Shown in pieces: positions 8,362-17,885 of a stretch of 64,000 nucleotides of DNA (position 1 is the first letter of the stretch; every line of letters begins with the position of its first letter). The DNA lies in assembly GCF_003318235.1 (NCBI RefSeq), contig NZ_QOCG01000004.1:1-64000 (forward strand), given 5' to 3'. Source of the DNA: Loktanella sp. D2R18. GTDB taxonomy: Bacteria; Pseudomonadota; Alphaproteobacteria; Rhodobacterales; Rhodobacteraceae. A program made the translations under genes and the position numbers. Under the pieces are notes generated by a model that was not told where the DNA came from, searched no databases, and was given only the letters and a program-made list of their open reading frames with translations.

Positions 8362-9637
8362 ATTCCCGCCACCCAAACTACGCATTGCGCTCATCCTATA
8401 CGGGGTGCTTTGGTGGCTGCTTTTGCCATTCGCATTGCTGTACCTGCGCAGGCGCGGCACCAAAGACCCCGACTATGCGCGCCATATCAGTGAACGGTTC
8501 GGTCGCTATCAACAGGGCGTCAAACATCCGGTCTGGGTGCATGCCGTATCATTGGGCGAAATGCGGTCAGCGACCCCGTTGATCCGGGCGTTGCTTGCGC
8601 GTGGCGAAGTGGTTTTGACGACCCATTTCACCCCCGCCGGGCGGCGCGAAGCCTTGCGGGAATTCGGCCCTGAGATCGCATCGGGTCAGGTGCAAACCGT
8701 CTGGGTCCCGTTCGAGCTTGGCTTTGCTTACCGCCGTTTCATCCGCCATTTTACCCCCAAGTATGGGCTCGTGATGGAGATCGAAATATGGCCTCGTATG
8801 ATCATGGCCTGCCGCAATCACAGCGTACCGCTATTCATGTGCAATGCGCAATATCCACAAAAAAGCTTTGATAAAGACACCAAAGGGCTTGGGTTGCGCG
8901 CCGCGCTGTTGGCAGGGTTTGCCGGCGGGTTTGTAAAATCCGATGATCAGCGATCCCGCTTTGCTGCAGCGGGCATGACCAACATTCACATCACCGGTGA
9001 ATTGCGGTTTGATCAACCTATCCCGCAAGCGCACCTTAACACGGGGAATGCCGCGCGTGCGGCACTGGCCAAAGGGCGGCCCAGCTTTACGCTGACATCG
9101 GTGGTTGAAGGCGAAGATGCGATTTACATCGACATGATCCAGCAGACCCCCGGTGTGTTTTTCACATATGTCCCGCGCGCGCCCGAACGGTTTGATGAAG
9201 TCGCGCGGATGCTGGACGATGCGGGAATCCGCTTTGCGCGCCGATCAGACATATTGGATGCCGATCTGAACCTGAAAGCTGACACCTCTGATATTGACGT
9301 GCTTTTGGGCGATAGCATGGGCGAGATGTATTTTTATCTTTCTCTTGCCGATCGTGCTATCGTCGGCGGTGGTTTTGTGACCAAGGGCGCGCATAATATC
9401 ATTGAACCGCTCGCGTTGAAAAAGCCTGTCATCGTCGGCCCGCATATCTGGACCATTGCCTATCCCGCGCAAGAGGCGATTGCCGCAGGTGTCTGCGATA
9501 ACGTTCAGACAGCCGACGATTTGCTCAAAGCCGTGCAGCACCCTGCCCCCGTCAGCGACGCGCAAATAACCCGATTCTATGATGATCACGCAGGTGGCGT
9601 CGACCGCACGATTGCCGCAATCGACCGCGCGCTTTAG
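8354..9637 (+). CDS. waaA: 3-deoxy-D-manno-octulosonic acid transferase (GT30)
   Basis: 427 aa. It has one N-terminal membrane segment (about residues 9-29) followed by a WaaA-like GT-B fold: HAVSLGEMRSATPLI, THFTPAGRREA, MEIEIWPRM, VPRAPERFDEV, DSMGEMYFYLSLADRA and GAHNIIEPLAL. It is closer to standard WaaA than the preceding gene and overlaps it by eight bases. The expected role is transfer of Kdo, or a related sugar, to lipid A. The segment FTLTSVVEGEDA departs from the usual ASTHxGEE. It ends four bases into the convergent modC gene. Confidence 0.8.
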   Translation: MSEFPPPKLRIALILYGVLWWLLLPFALLYLRRRGTKDPDYARHISERFGRYQQGVKHPVWVHAVSLGEMRSATPLIRALLARGEVVLTTHFTPAGRREALREFGPEIASGQVQTVWVPFELGFAYRRFIRHFTPKYGLVMEIEIWPRMIMACRNHSVPLFMCNAQYPQKSFDKDTKGLGLRAALLAGFAGGFVKSDDQRSRFAAAGMTNIHITGELRFDQPIPQAHLNTGNAARAALAKGRPSFTLTSVVEGEDAIYIDMIQQTPGVFFTYVPRAPERFDEVARMLDDAGIRFARRSDILDADLNLKADTSDIDVLLGDSMGEMYFYLSLADRAIVGGGFVTKGAHNIIEPLALKKPVIVGPHIWTIAYPAQEAIAAGVCDNVQTADDLLKAVQHPAPVSDAQITRFYDDHAGGVDRTIAAIDRAL

Positions 9638-10695
9638 CTACCAATGTCTTTGGGGCCGACTGCCGTGGCCTTGATGATCGCGAAAATCTGCATCCCCACA
9701 GCCAGTTCCATGCGTCCTGCACTGCGTTTGGTGACCCGCGCCAACAGTTGATCATCGCCCGCACGCAGCCCCACGGCCATCCCCGGCCCCCGGCCGGACA
9801 CAATATCGGTTATGGTCACAGGCAAGACATTTAACGCACTGATCCCCTTGGGTGCTTCACGCGATAAGATCACGTCTTGGGCAGGTATGCGCAGGCGCAG
9901 CGCCTGTCCCAATGCGCCCAAATGACCCGGCATCAGCAACCGCCCGCCCGAAAACTGCAGTTCGGTTAAATCATCATCCAACAGCCGTCCGGCCACGCGC
10001 GTCTCTATCACCGCGCCCGCAGCGCGGGTCCCCAAAAGCGGCACCAAATCAGGGCGCGAAAGCACCTGTCCGACAGGCCCTGTGACGGCCACGCGCCCTG
10101 CCTCAAGCAGCACAACCGTTGTCGCCAAACGCGCGACCTCTGACACGTCGTGACTGACGTAGATGATCGGCACGCGAGTCTCATCACGCAACCGTGCAAT
10201 ATAGGGTAAAATTTCTGCCTTGCGCGGCGCGTCAAGTGCCGCAAGCGGCTCATCCATCAGTAAGATTTGCGGATCACACATCAACGCGCGCCCAAGTGCG
10301 ACCCGCTGACGTTCCCCACCGGACAACCCCGCAGGGCGACGGTCAAGCAAGTCGCCAAGACCCAACATATCAATGATACGCTTTGCGTCGTAATCACCGC
10401 CATAGCTCAGATTGCGCTGCACAGACATATGCGGAAACAAGCGCGCGTCTTGGAACACGTATCCGACGCGCCGCTTGGCCACCGGGATGTTGATCCGCGT
10501 AGCATGATCAAAAAGCACCTGACCATGCACTGCAATGCGCCCCGCGTCCGGACGCGCCAGCCCTACAATAGCGTTCACCAATGTCGTCTTACCCGACCCC
10601 GATTTGCCAAATATCGCGGTCACGCCATCAGGGGCTTCGAACGTCGCATCGAGATCGAAATCCCCCATCCGCTTTTGCACTGCAATCTCTAGCAT
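9634..10695 (-). CDS. modC: Molybdate ABC transporter ATP-binding protein
   Basis: 353 aa. It supplies ATP hydrolysis for molybdate import. Walker A is FGKSGSGKTT, the signature is LSGGERQRVALGRAL, and Walker B is ILLMDEPLAALD. The C-terminal extension (about residues 285-353) fits the TOBE/Mop oxyanion-binding domain of ModC. The ATG at 10695 shares a base with the modB stop (TGATG), which indicates translational coupling. Earlier starts lie inside modB. Confidence 0.93.
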   Translation of the reverse strand: MLEIAVQKRMGDFDLDATFEAPDGVTAIFGKSGSGKTTLVNAIVGLARPDAGRIAVHGQVLFDHATRINIPVAKRRVGYVFQDARLFPHMSVQRNLSYGGDYDAKRIIDMLGLGDLLDRRPAGLSGGERQRVALGRALMCDPQILLMDEPLAALDAPRKAEILPYIARLRDETRVPIIYVSHDVSEVARLATTVVLLEAGRVAVTGPVGQVLSRPDLVPLLGTRAAGAVIETRVAGRLLDDDLTELQFSGGRLLMPGHLGALGQALRLRIPAQDVILSREAPKGISALNVLPVTITDIVSGRGPGMAVGLRAGDDQLLARVTKRSAGRMELAVGMQIFAIIKATAVGPKDIGS

Positions 10696-11387
10696 CAGCG
10701 CCCCACCTTTCGGGCCATCCTCTGTGCCAGCCATTCTGACAGCAGCAAAGCGCCCATCGCCAAAACGATCGACACAGTCACCAAGCCAACCACCGCAGGA
10801 CCACTATTGGGCACCTGCAATAGACCGTAAATCGCCGATGGGATGGTTTGTGTTTGACCGGGGATCGCAGCGACAAACGTGATGGTCGCACCGAATTCGC
10901 CCAGCGCTTTGGCAAAACCAAGCACCACGCCAGCAAGAATGCTCGGAAGCGCAAGCGGCAGCGTCACTGTGCCAAAGACCCGCCAGCGCGACGCGCCCAA
11001 GGTTGCCGCGGCGTCTTCTAATCCCGGATCAATGGCTTCAAGCCCCAACCGGATCGCCCGTACCATCAGCGGAAACGCCATAATCGCCGCGGCCAGCGCA
11101 GCCCCCGTCCACCGAAATGCAAGGCTGAGGCCCAAGACCTGTTCTAGCACCCGACCAACAGGCCCTTGGGAACCAAAGAGCACAAGCAAGAGATACCCGG
11201 TCACAACAGGCGGCATGACCAACGGCAGATGCACCGCAACGTTCAACAATTGCCTCCCGAAAAACTGTTTACGCGCCAAAAGATAGGCAACCCCAATGGC
11301 AAAGGGCAATGCACAAATCACGGCGACCAGGGCAACGCGCAGCGACAAGAAAATCGCCGCCCATTCTTGTGGTCCCAAAGCCCCCAT
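10695..11387 (-). CDS. modB: Molybdate ABC transporter permease
   Basis: 230 aa, about five membrane helices. The EAA loop typical of ABC permeases is seen at EDAAATLGASRWRVFGTVTLP. It forms the channel of ModABC in the inner membrane. It starts on the last base of the modA stop and ends on the first base of modC, so modA, modB and modC are one coupled unit. Confidence 0.93.
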   Translation of the reverse strand: MGALGPQEWAAIFLSLRVALVAVICALPFAIGVAYLLARKQFFGRQLLNVAVHLPLVMPPVVTGYLLLVLFGSQGPVGRVLEQVLGLSLAFRWTGAALAAAIMAFPLMVRAIRLGLEAIDPGLEDAAATLGASRWRVFGTVTLPLALPSILAGVVLGFAKALGEFGATITFVAAIPGQTQTIPSAIYGLLQVPNSGPAVVGLVTVSIVLAMGALLLSEWLAQRMARKVGR

Positions 11388-12115
11388 TAGTGGGTCACCG
11401 GGGGCAGAAAACCAGCTTCGGCAAAGACCGATTGACCATGCGCACCCACCAGCGCATCCAAGAACGCAACAGCATCATCATTCGCCCGCGCAGTAAGTGC
11501 ACCTGAATAACGGATCGGTGCATGGCTGCCATCTGGGAAAGTCGCGATAATCCATGCTCTATCTGACACACGCGCATCGGTGGCATAGACAATGCCGAGA
11601 CGCGCCTGCCCCCGGTCAACCAAAGCCAGGGCGGCACGTACGTTGTCGACTTCGGCCAAGCGATCCGCGAAAGCGTCCCAAAGTCCTAAGTGGATCAGCG
11701 CTTCCTTGGCGTAAATGCCCGCTGGCACCGCGCTTGTGAGGCCTGTTGCGATACGCCCTTGTCCCAAGAAATCGGAGATCGCCGCCTCAGTCAGCGGAAT
11801 CTCATCCCCCTTTGCCGCAGTAACCATCACCAGCGTATTGCTCGCAAAATCGACAACTGTTTCAGCCCGCACGAAATCGCCATCGCGCAGGTAATTCATC
11901 CAATCTATATGCGCGAGCAGGATCACATCAGCGGGTGCGCCTTGGGCCACATGGCGTGCAAGCGTGCCGCTGGCCGCATAAGACACGACTACATCGGGAA
12001 ACTCGACCGCGATACGATCCACGGGTTCTTTGAGACTGGCCGAGGCAAAAACCACGACCTGCGCTGACGCCGCCGTCGAAAGCAAAATCCAAATCAGAAA
12101 AACCCGTATCATCAT
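11387..12115 (-). CDS. modA: Molybdate-binding periplasmic protein
   Basis: 242 aa. A short signal peptide (MMIRVFLIWILLSTAASA) precedes a type II periplasmic binding protein domain starting VVVFASASLKEPVDRIA. ASGTLARHVAQGAPADV is typical of ModA oxyanion binding. Start placed at ATG 12115 because the upstream in-frame start (12151) is TTG and would spoil the signal peptide. Only 39 bases separate it from the upstream deacetylase-family gene, so mod transcription may begin upstream of, or inside, that gene. Confidence 0.9.
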   Translation of the reverse strand: MMIRVFLIWILLSTAASAQVVVFASASLKEPVDRIAVEFPDVVVSYAASGTLARHVAQGAPADVILLAHIDWMNYLRDGDFVRAETVVDFASNTLVMVTAAKGDEIPLTEAAISDFLGQGRIATGLTSAVPAGIYAKEALIHLGLWDAFADRLAEVDNVRAALALVDRGQARLGIVYATDARVSDRAWIIATFPDGSHAPIRYSGALTARANDDAVAFLDALVGAHGQSVFAEAGFLPPVTH

Positions 12116-12154
12116 ACGCCTAGTTATCAACGCGTTCGCAAGGCGGCGCAAGCG

Positions 12155-13312
12155 TCAGACCCAATGACGCGCGCGTTGTGTCAGGTTTTGGACCCCACTG
12201 CGCGTGTCTTCGCTAATCGGACCACCGCGCGGAGCGTCGCGCAAGGTCGTAATCCAATGAGGCTCTGGAAGGCGCATCTTTTGCGGGGTCTCCCATCTTA
12301 GCGCGCGCAAAACATCCTGGCCGGCCTTGGGCAAGTCATCCGGAATCTCTGCACCTTGCAACGTCGCCCAAACACCAGTCCACAAACGACCAACCGACCA
12401 CGGATTATACCCGCCTCCGCCCAACACCAGATAGCGCGGAGAAAGACCGCGCAATGCGGCGACAATCGCCCAATGCGCATTATTCGACAGCGATAGACGC
12501 GATTGCGGATCTTCGGTGACGGCGTCAGCACCACATTGCAACACAACTGCGTCTGGGCGAAAATCCGCAACCAACGGCAGGATCAGCGTATCCCGGATCA
12601 GCGCCATATCACCATCATGCAACCCTGCTGACACAGGCAGGTTATAGACTTGCCCGACACCGCAATCCGTCAGCGCCCCAGTGCGTGGCCATCGGTTCAC
12701 CTCGTGCACGGAAATCAACAATGTGTCGGGATCATCGGCGAAGGCATGTTCAACCCCGTCCGCATGATGCGCATCAATATCGACATAGGCGATGCGCTGC
12801 GCACCTGCGCGCCGCAGAGATTGGATCGCCAGCACCGGATCATTGAGATAGCAAAACCCATTCGCGCGGTCGGGCATTCCGTGATGGGTGCCGCCTGCCG
12901 GGGAATAGATGACGCCACCCCTTGCCAAAAGCTCACCCGCCAGCAGCGACGCACCCGCACCGGTCGCGGGGCGGCGGTACATCTCTGCGAAAATCGGGTT
13001 AGACGGGGTGCCAAGCCCGTGCATTTTCCGCACCCCCTCCGACGCTGCTTGGGCGGCTTCAGCTGCCTGTAGTGCAGCAATATAGCGGGGCGTATGAAAT
13101 CCGGTCAACGCCGCAGGTTTGGCGCGTGGGCTGGTGATATACTGCGCGCTTGGCAACCAGCCGAGCGCACGTGCCAAATCCATAACGGTTGAAACACGCG
13201 GCACCCGCAGCGGATGCCAAGGCCCATAACTTGAATGCCGATATATCTCGGATCCAATAAAGCGCGGGAAAGCGCTTGCTTGTGCATCTGCAGCATGGGT
13301 ATCGTCGGCCAT
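12155..13312 (-). CDS. Histone deacetylase family protein (AcuC-like)
   Basis: 385 aa. Members are zinc amidohydrolases removing acetyl groups from lysine, polyamines or acetoin-pathway proteins. The zinc and catalytic motifs are visible: GTHHGMPDRANGFCYLND and DIDAHHADGVEHAF, with a late GGGGYNPWSVGRLWT. The start at 13312 (MADDTHAADAQ) is preferred, because the ATG at 13363 would overlap the divergent Nudix gene. It lies directly upstream of modABC on the same strand. Confidence 0.85.
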   Translation of the reverse strand: MADDTHAADAQASAFPRFIGSEIYRHSSYGPWHPLRVPRVSTVMDLARALGWLPSAQYITSPRAKPAALTGFHTPRYIAALQAAEAAQAASEGVRKMHGLGTPSNPIFAEMYRRPATGAGASLLAGELLARGGVIYSPAGGTHHGMPDRANGFCYLNDPVLAIQSLRRAGAQRIAYVDIDAHHADGVEHAFADDPDTLLISVHEVNRWPRTGALTDCGVGQVYNLPVSAGLHDGDMALIRDTLILPLVADFRPDAVVLQCGADAVTEDPQSRLSLSNNAHWAIVAALRGLSPRYLVLGGGGYNPWSVGRLWTGVWATLQGAEIPDDLPKAGQDVLRALRWETPQKMRLPEPHWITTLRDAPRGGPISEDTRSGVQNLTQRARHWV

Positions 13313-13347
13313 ACACAAGGGGGTATCCCCATTTTTAGACCGGAACC

Positions 13348-13821
13348 ATGACAAAAATCGCATTTCAGCAGCTGCCTATTCGCCTGCACGCAGGGAACAA
13401 AACTGACGTACGGGTCCAATTCGCAGCGCTTTGCTGGCGCATGCGTAAAGGCAAAGTCGAAATTTGCATTGTGACAACCCGCACGACGGGCCGTTGGATT
13501 TTGCCCAGAGGCTGGCCCATGCACAAACATACCCCGGCACAATCTGCGGCTACCGAAGCCTATGAAGAAGCCGGAATCAGGGGCGATGCGATTGATCGCT
13601 GTCTTGGCGCCTATAGCTATGTCAAGCCGCTCAAATCTGGCGACGCCCCGATCATCGTTATGGTCTATCCCGTGCGCGTGCGCAAAGAGCTACGCAAATG
13701 GCCAGAACACGGCCAGCGCAAACGCAAATGGCTGAGCCCGAAAAAAGCAGCGAAGAAACTGCAAGAGCCGGAGCTCAAGCAAATCGTCGCGACCTTCAAG
13801 CCAAAGGCGCTCCTACACTAA
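13348..13821 (+). CDS. Nudix hydrolase
   Basis: 157 aa. The Nudix box is seen at GWPMHKHTPAQSAATEAYEE followed by AGI, of the diphosphoinositol-polyphosphate phosphohydrolase-like type. RWILPRG precedes it. The family cleaves nucleoside or inositol diphosphates linked to another group; the substrate here is not known. The next gene (DUF1178) begins 41 bases downstream on the same strand. Confidence 0.85.
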   Translation: MTKIAFQQLPIRLHAGNKTDVRVQFAALCWRMRKGKVEICIVTTRTTGRWILPRGWPMHKHTPAQSAATEAYEEAGIRGDAIDRCLGAYSYVKPLKSGDAPIIVMVYPVRVRKELRKWPEHGQRKRKWLSPKKAAKKLQEPELKQIVATFKPKALLH

Positions 13822-13862
13822 CCGCTACTTGCAAGCGGCTGGAATTTGCCTATTTACAGCGC

Positions 13863-14267
13863 ATGATCCGTTTTCATCTCAAATGTGACCAAGGCCATGC
13901 TTTTGAAAGCTGGTTTCAGTCCGGCGAGGCCTTTGACAAGCTAAGCCGCACGGGGCTGATCACCTGCGAAACATGTGGATCAACTGCAGTGAGAAAATCA
14001 ATCATGGCCCCTGCCGTCAGCACGTCAGCCGACATTGCAGCCCCCAAACCTGCTGAAAACCCGATCGAAAAACTGCGCGACGAGGTCGAGAGCAAATCTG
14101 ACTATGTGGGTGACACATTCGTCAAAGAAGCCCGCGACATGCATGATGGCGTCACACCAGAACGCCCGATTTACGGCGAGGCAAAACTGGATGAGGCCAA
14201 GAAATTGATCGATGATGGCATTCCAGTGATGCCTTTGCCGTTTATTCCGCGCAAAAAGGCCAATTAA
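13863..14267 (+). CDS. DUF1178 family protein
   Basis: 134 aa from ATG at 13863 (MIRFHLKCDQGHAFESWFQS). A Cys-x4-His at the N-terminus plus CETCG at about 38-42 looks like a small zinc-binding fold, as in DUF1178. The rest is charged and probably helical. Function unknown. The longer frame from 13698 overlaps the Nudix gene and was not used. It is followed closely by lysC. Confidence 0.85.
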   Translation: MIRFHLKCDQGHAFESWFQSGEAFDKLSRTGLITCETCGSTAVRKSIMAPAVSTSADIAAPKPAENPIEKLRDEVESKSDYVGDTFVKEARDMHDGVTPERPIYGEAKLDEAKKLIDDGIPVMPLPFIPRKKAN

Positions 14268-14368
14268 CGCAGGTCATTCATGCCCTTTGCGCATTGCCCT
14301 TGGCCGCGCGCGCCTTTAAGACACCTGCGGAATTGCTACAGGGGTGTGACACCCTAAGGGATACGACC

Positions 14369-15607
14369 ATGCCAACGTTAGTTATGAAATTTGGCGGCAC
14401 ATCAGTTGCCAATCTAGACCGGATCGCGCGCGCGGCCAAACGCGTCGCCGTCGAGGTTGCCAACGGTTACGACGTTATCGTCATCGTTTCGGCGATGTCA
14501 GGCAAGACCAATGAATTGGTCGGCTGGGTGAATGAAACGTCACCACTGTATGACGCGCGCGAATATGACGCGATCGTTTCGTCCGGTGAAAACGTCACCG
14601 CCGGGTTGATGGCCTTGCGCTTGCAAGAAATGGAAATCCCTGCGCGCAGTTGGCAAGGCTGGCAGGTTCCTGTCAAAACCACCTCTGCACATTCGAACGC
14701 GCGTATCGAAGAAATCCCTACCGACAATATCAATGCCAAGTTTGGTGAAGGTATGAAAGTGGCCGTTGTGGCAGGTTTCCAAGGGGTCAGCCCCGAAGGC
14801 CGGATTGCCACATTGGGACGCGGCGGGTCGGATACAACGGCTGTTGCTTTTGCTGCCGCATTTGGCGCGGAACGCTGTGATATTTATACTGATGTTGACG
14901 GCGTCTATACCACTGACCCGCGCATCACCGATAAGGCCCGCAAGCTCGACAAAATTTCGTTTGAAGAAATGCTGGAATTGGCATCGCTTGGCGCAAAGGT
15001 TTTGCAAACCCGCTCGGTAGAATTAGCGATGCGCTACAAGGTGCGCCTGCGCGTGCTATCATCTTTTGAAGAACCATCAGACGCGGCTGGAACGCTTGTC
15101 TGCGATGAGGAAGAAATCATGGAATCCAATGTTGTGGCCGGTGTGGCCTATTCGCGTGACGAAGCAAAAATGACCCTAATCTCTGTCGCGGACCGCCCCG
15201 GCATTGCCGCCGCGATCTTTGGACCATTGTCCGAGGCCGGTGTGAATGTCGATATGATCGTGCAAAACATCTCTGAGGAAGGGCGTACTGATATGACCTT
15301 CTCTTGCCCGGTGGATCAGGTCGCGCGCGCTGAAAAGGCGATGCAGGACGCCAAAGATAACGGTGACATCAACTACCACGATCTGGTCGCGGACGAAGGT
15401 GTCGCAAAAGTCTCTGTGGTTGGAATCGGGATGCGGAGCCATACAGGTGTTGCAGCTAAAATGTTTGCCGTATTATCCGCCGAAAGTGTAAACATTAAGG
15501 TCATTACAACCTCAGAGATAAAAATTTCCGTGCTGGTTGACCGAAAATACATGGAACTTGCCGTGCAAGCCTTGCATGATGCATTCGAATTGGAAAAGGC
15601 AGGCTGA
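14369..15607 (+). CDS. lysC: Aspartate kinase
   Basis: 412 aa. It phosphorylates aspartate, the first step to Lys, Met, Thr and diaminopimelate. The N-terminal motif is VMKFGGTSVA (residues 5-14). RGGSDTTAVA and YTDVDGVYTTDPR mark the kinase domain. The last 150 or so residues carry two ACT domains for feedback control. The ATG at 14369 gives the canonical N-terminus; the upstream extension does not match the family. ptsP follows after 34 bases. Confidence 0.95.
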   Translation: MPTLVMKFGGTSVANLDRIARAAKRVAVEVANGYDVIVIVSAMSGKTNELVGWVNETSPLYDAREYDAIVSSGENVTAGLMALRLQEMEIPARSWQGWQVPVKTTSAHSNARIEEIPTDNINAKFGEGMKVAVVAGFQGVSPEGRIATLGRGGSDTTAVAFAAAFGAERCDIYTDVDGVYTTDPRITDKARKLDKISFEEMLELASLGAKVLQTRSVELAMRYKVRLRVLSSFEEPSDAAGTLVCDEEEIMESNVVAGVAYSRDEAKMTLISVADRPGIAAAIFGPLSEAGVNVDMIVQNISEEGRTDMTFSCPVDQVARAEKAMQDAKDNGDINYHDLVADEGVAKVSVVGIGMRSHTGVAAKMFAVLSAESVNIKVITTSEIKISVLVDRKYMELAVQALHDAFELEKAG

Positions 15608-15641
15608 TCAATTTTGATCGGTCCGTCATTTTGGGGGACCA

Positions 15642-17885
15642 ATGCCAGAACGGATTGAAACTGAAAGCCGCAAACTGCTTGGCCGCCTGCGCGAAGCCTT
15701 AGCGGAAGATAGCGAAGGCCAAGAGCGGCTTGATGAGGTCGTAGACCTGATCGCCACCTCGATGATGACCGAGGTGTGTTCGATTTATCTATTCCGCGAT
15801 GCCGAAACCCTAGAGCTTTGCGCGACCAAAGGTTTGCAAGCAGAAGCCGTCCACCAAACACGGATGCGCTTGGGCGAAGGTCTGGTCGGGCGCACCGCCA
15901 AAAGCCGTAACGTCATCAATACCGCGGATGCCCCTGCCGCCAAAGGGTTCCGCTATATGCCGGAAACCGGTGAAGAACGGTATTCGTCATTTTGTGGTGT
16001 GCCCATCCAACGTCTCGGTGACGCGATGGGCGTGCTTGTCGTGCAGTCAAAAGCCGCACGCGAATTCACCGCTGACGAAGTTTACGCCCTAGAAATTGTC
16101 GCCATGGTGCTGGCGGAAATGACCGAGCTAGGTGCATTTGTCGGCGAGGGTGCAGCCCTGTCTGCCCGGCACCAACAGCATGTGCTACTGCGCGGGTCCG
16201 TTGCCCAAGAAGGTGCGAGCGAGGGGCTTGTATTCCTGCACGAACCACGCGTGGTTGTGACCAACCCAATCTCAGACGACCCGGACGTCGAACTCGCGCG
16301 TCTGCGCGATGGCGTCGAAAACCTGCGTATTTCCGTCGACACTATGCTTTCGGGTGCCCGCTCCAACGACGCCGATCAGGTTGAGGTTCTTGAGGCTTAC
16401 CGCATGTTCGCGAATTCCACGAGCTGGATGCGCCGGATGGAAGCGGATGTGAACAACGGCCTATCGGCAGAAGCCGCCGTTGAAAAAGAACAATCGCTCG
16501 CCCGGACCCGCATGAACCAATCGGGCGATCCATATTTGCGCGAACGGCTGCATGATTTGGATGATCTATCCAACCGATTGCTTCGCATCCTCACCGGCCA
16601 GGGTGCCGCCGCACGCGCCGATATGCCCGAAAACCCGATCCTTGTGGCCCGTAATATTGGGCCCGGCGAATTGCTGGAATACGGCAAAGTTCTTAAAGGG
16701 ATCGTGCTAGAAGAAGGCTCTGTCGGGAGCCACGCCGCAATTGTCGCCCGCGCATGGGCGATCCCGCTGGTGATAAACGCCAAAGGCGTCACCTCTGAGG
16801 CGCTGAATGGCGACCCGATCCTTGTAGACGGCGACCAAGGGATCGCGCATTTGCGCCCTGATGAAACCGTGCACAGCGCATTTCGCGATAAGCTTGCGAT
16901 GCAAACCCGCGCACAAGAACGCTACGCGTCTATCCGCGACCTGCCCGCGATCACAAAATGCGGCACCACTATATCGCTACAAATGAACGCCGGTTTGATC
17001 GCCGACCTGCCCTCGCTCGAAGGATCAGGTGCCGAAGGCGTGGGGCTGTTCCGCACCGAATTGCAATTCTTGGTGCGCAATAAAATGCCGCGCCGCGCCG
17101 AATTATCCGCGCTTTATTCACGGGTTGTAAAATCGGCTAATGGCAAACGGGTCGCATTCCGGACGCTTGATATCGGGTCGGACAAAGTCCTGCCCTATAT
17201 GAAGCCCAACGATGAACCCAACCCGGCGATGGGGTGGCGCGCGATCCGAGTTGGGTTGGATAAACCCGGCGTGCTGCGGATGCAGTTACAGGCGCTGATA
17301 CGCGCGGCTGATGGTGGGCCATTGTCCGTCATGTACCCATTTATCGCCCAACACGACGAATTCCGCACTGCAAAGTCTGAGATGGACAAAGCGATGGCGC
17401 GCGAAAAGAAGCTCGGGCATAAATTGCCATCGAGCCTAGAAGTGGGCGCAATGTTGGAAACCCCATCGCTCGCCTATGCGCCCAACGCGTTTTTCCAAGA
17501 GGTCGATTTCATCTCGATTGGTGGCAACGACCTAAAACAGTTTTTCTTTGCGGCTGACCGAGAAAATGAACGCGTGCGCAAACGCTATGACACGCTCAAT
17601 GTAAGTTTTCTGGCCTTCTTGCGCCAAGTGATTGAACGTTGCGACGCCTCAGGCACGCCCGTGTCATTTTGTGGCGAAGACGCAGGCCGCCCGGTCGAGG
17701 CATTATGTTTTGCAGCACTTGGCCTGCGCAGTTTGTCGATGCGCCCAGCCTCTGTTGGGCCCGTCAAACATTTATTGCGCCGTGTCGATCTTAACGAGGT
17801 GCGCGCAATTATGGACGAATCCATCGCACGCGGTGATCAATCCGTGCGCCGGGCCGTGGCCGATTGGCTGGTCTATCAGGTCTGA
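15642..17885 (+). CDS. ptsP: Phosphoenolpyruvate-protein phosphotransferase, nitrogen PTS (EI-Ntr)
   Basis: 747 aa, the length of EI-Ntr. A GAF domain (about residues 1-165) precedes the PTS enzyme I domains. The phosphoacceptor His364 lies in GSVGSHAAIVARAW, phosphoenolpyruvate-binding motifs are GLFRTELQFLV and ISIGGNDLKQFFF, and the proton-donor Cys677 lies in FCGEDAG. It phosphorylates NPr in a regulatory relay linked to nitrogen and carbon state. It sits behind lysC, probably co-transcribed. Its 3' end overlaps the convergent EcsC-family gene by ten bases. Confidence 0.95.
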   Translation: MPERIETESRKLLGRLREALAEDSEGQERLDEVVDLIATSMMTEVCSIYLFRDAETLELCATKGLQAEAVHQTRMRLGEGLVGRTAKSRNVINTADAPAAKGFRYMPETGEERYSSFCGVPIQRLGDAMGVLVVQSKAAREFTADEVYALEIVAMVLAEMTELGAFVGEGAALSARHQQHVLLRGSVAQEGASEGLVFLHEPRVVVTNPISDDPDVELARLRDGVENLRISVDTMLSGARSNDADQVEVLEAYRMFANSTSWMRRMEADVNNGLSAEAAVEKEQSLARTRMNQSGDPYLRERLHDLDDLSNRLLRILTGQGAAARADMPENPILVARNIGPGELLEYGKVLKGIVLEEGSVGSHAAIVARAWAIPLVINAKGVTSEALNGDPILVDGDQGIAHLRPDETVHSAFRDKLAMQTRAQERYASIRDLPAITKCGTTISLQMNAGLIADLPSLEGSGAEGVGLFRTELQFLVRNKMPRRAELSALYSRVVKSANGKRVAFRTLDIGSDKVLPYMKPNDEPNPAMGWRAIRVGLDKPGVLRMQLQALIRAADGGPLSVMYPFIAQHDEFRTAKSEMDKAMAREKKLGHKLPSSLEVGAMLETPSLAYAPNAFFQEVDFISIGGNDLKQFFFAADRENERVRKRYDTLNVSFLAFLRQVIERCDASGTPVSFCGEDAGRPVEALCFAALGLRSLSMRPASVGPVKHLLRRVDLNEVRAIMDESIARGDQSVRRAVADWLVYQV

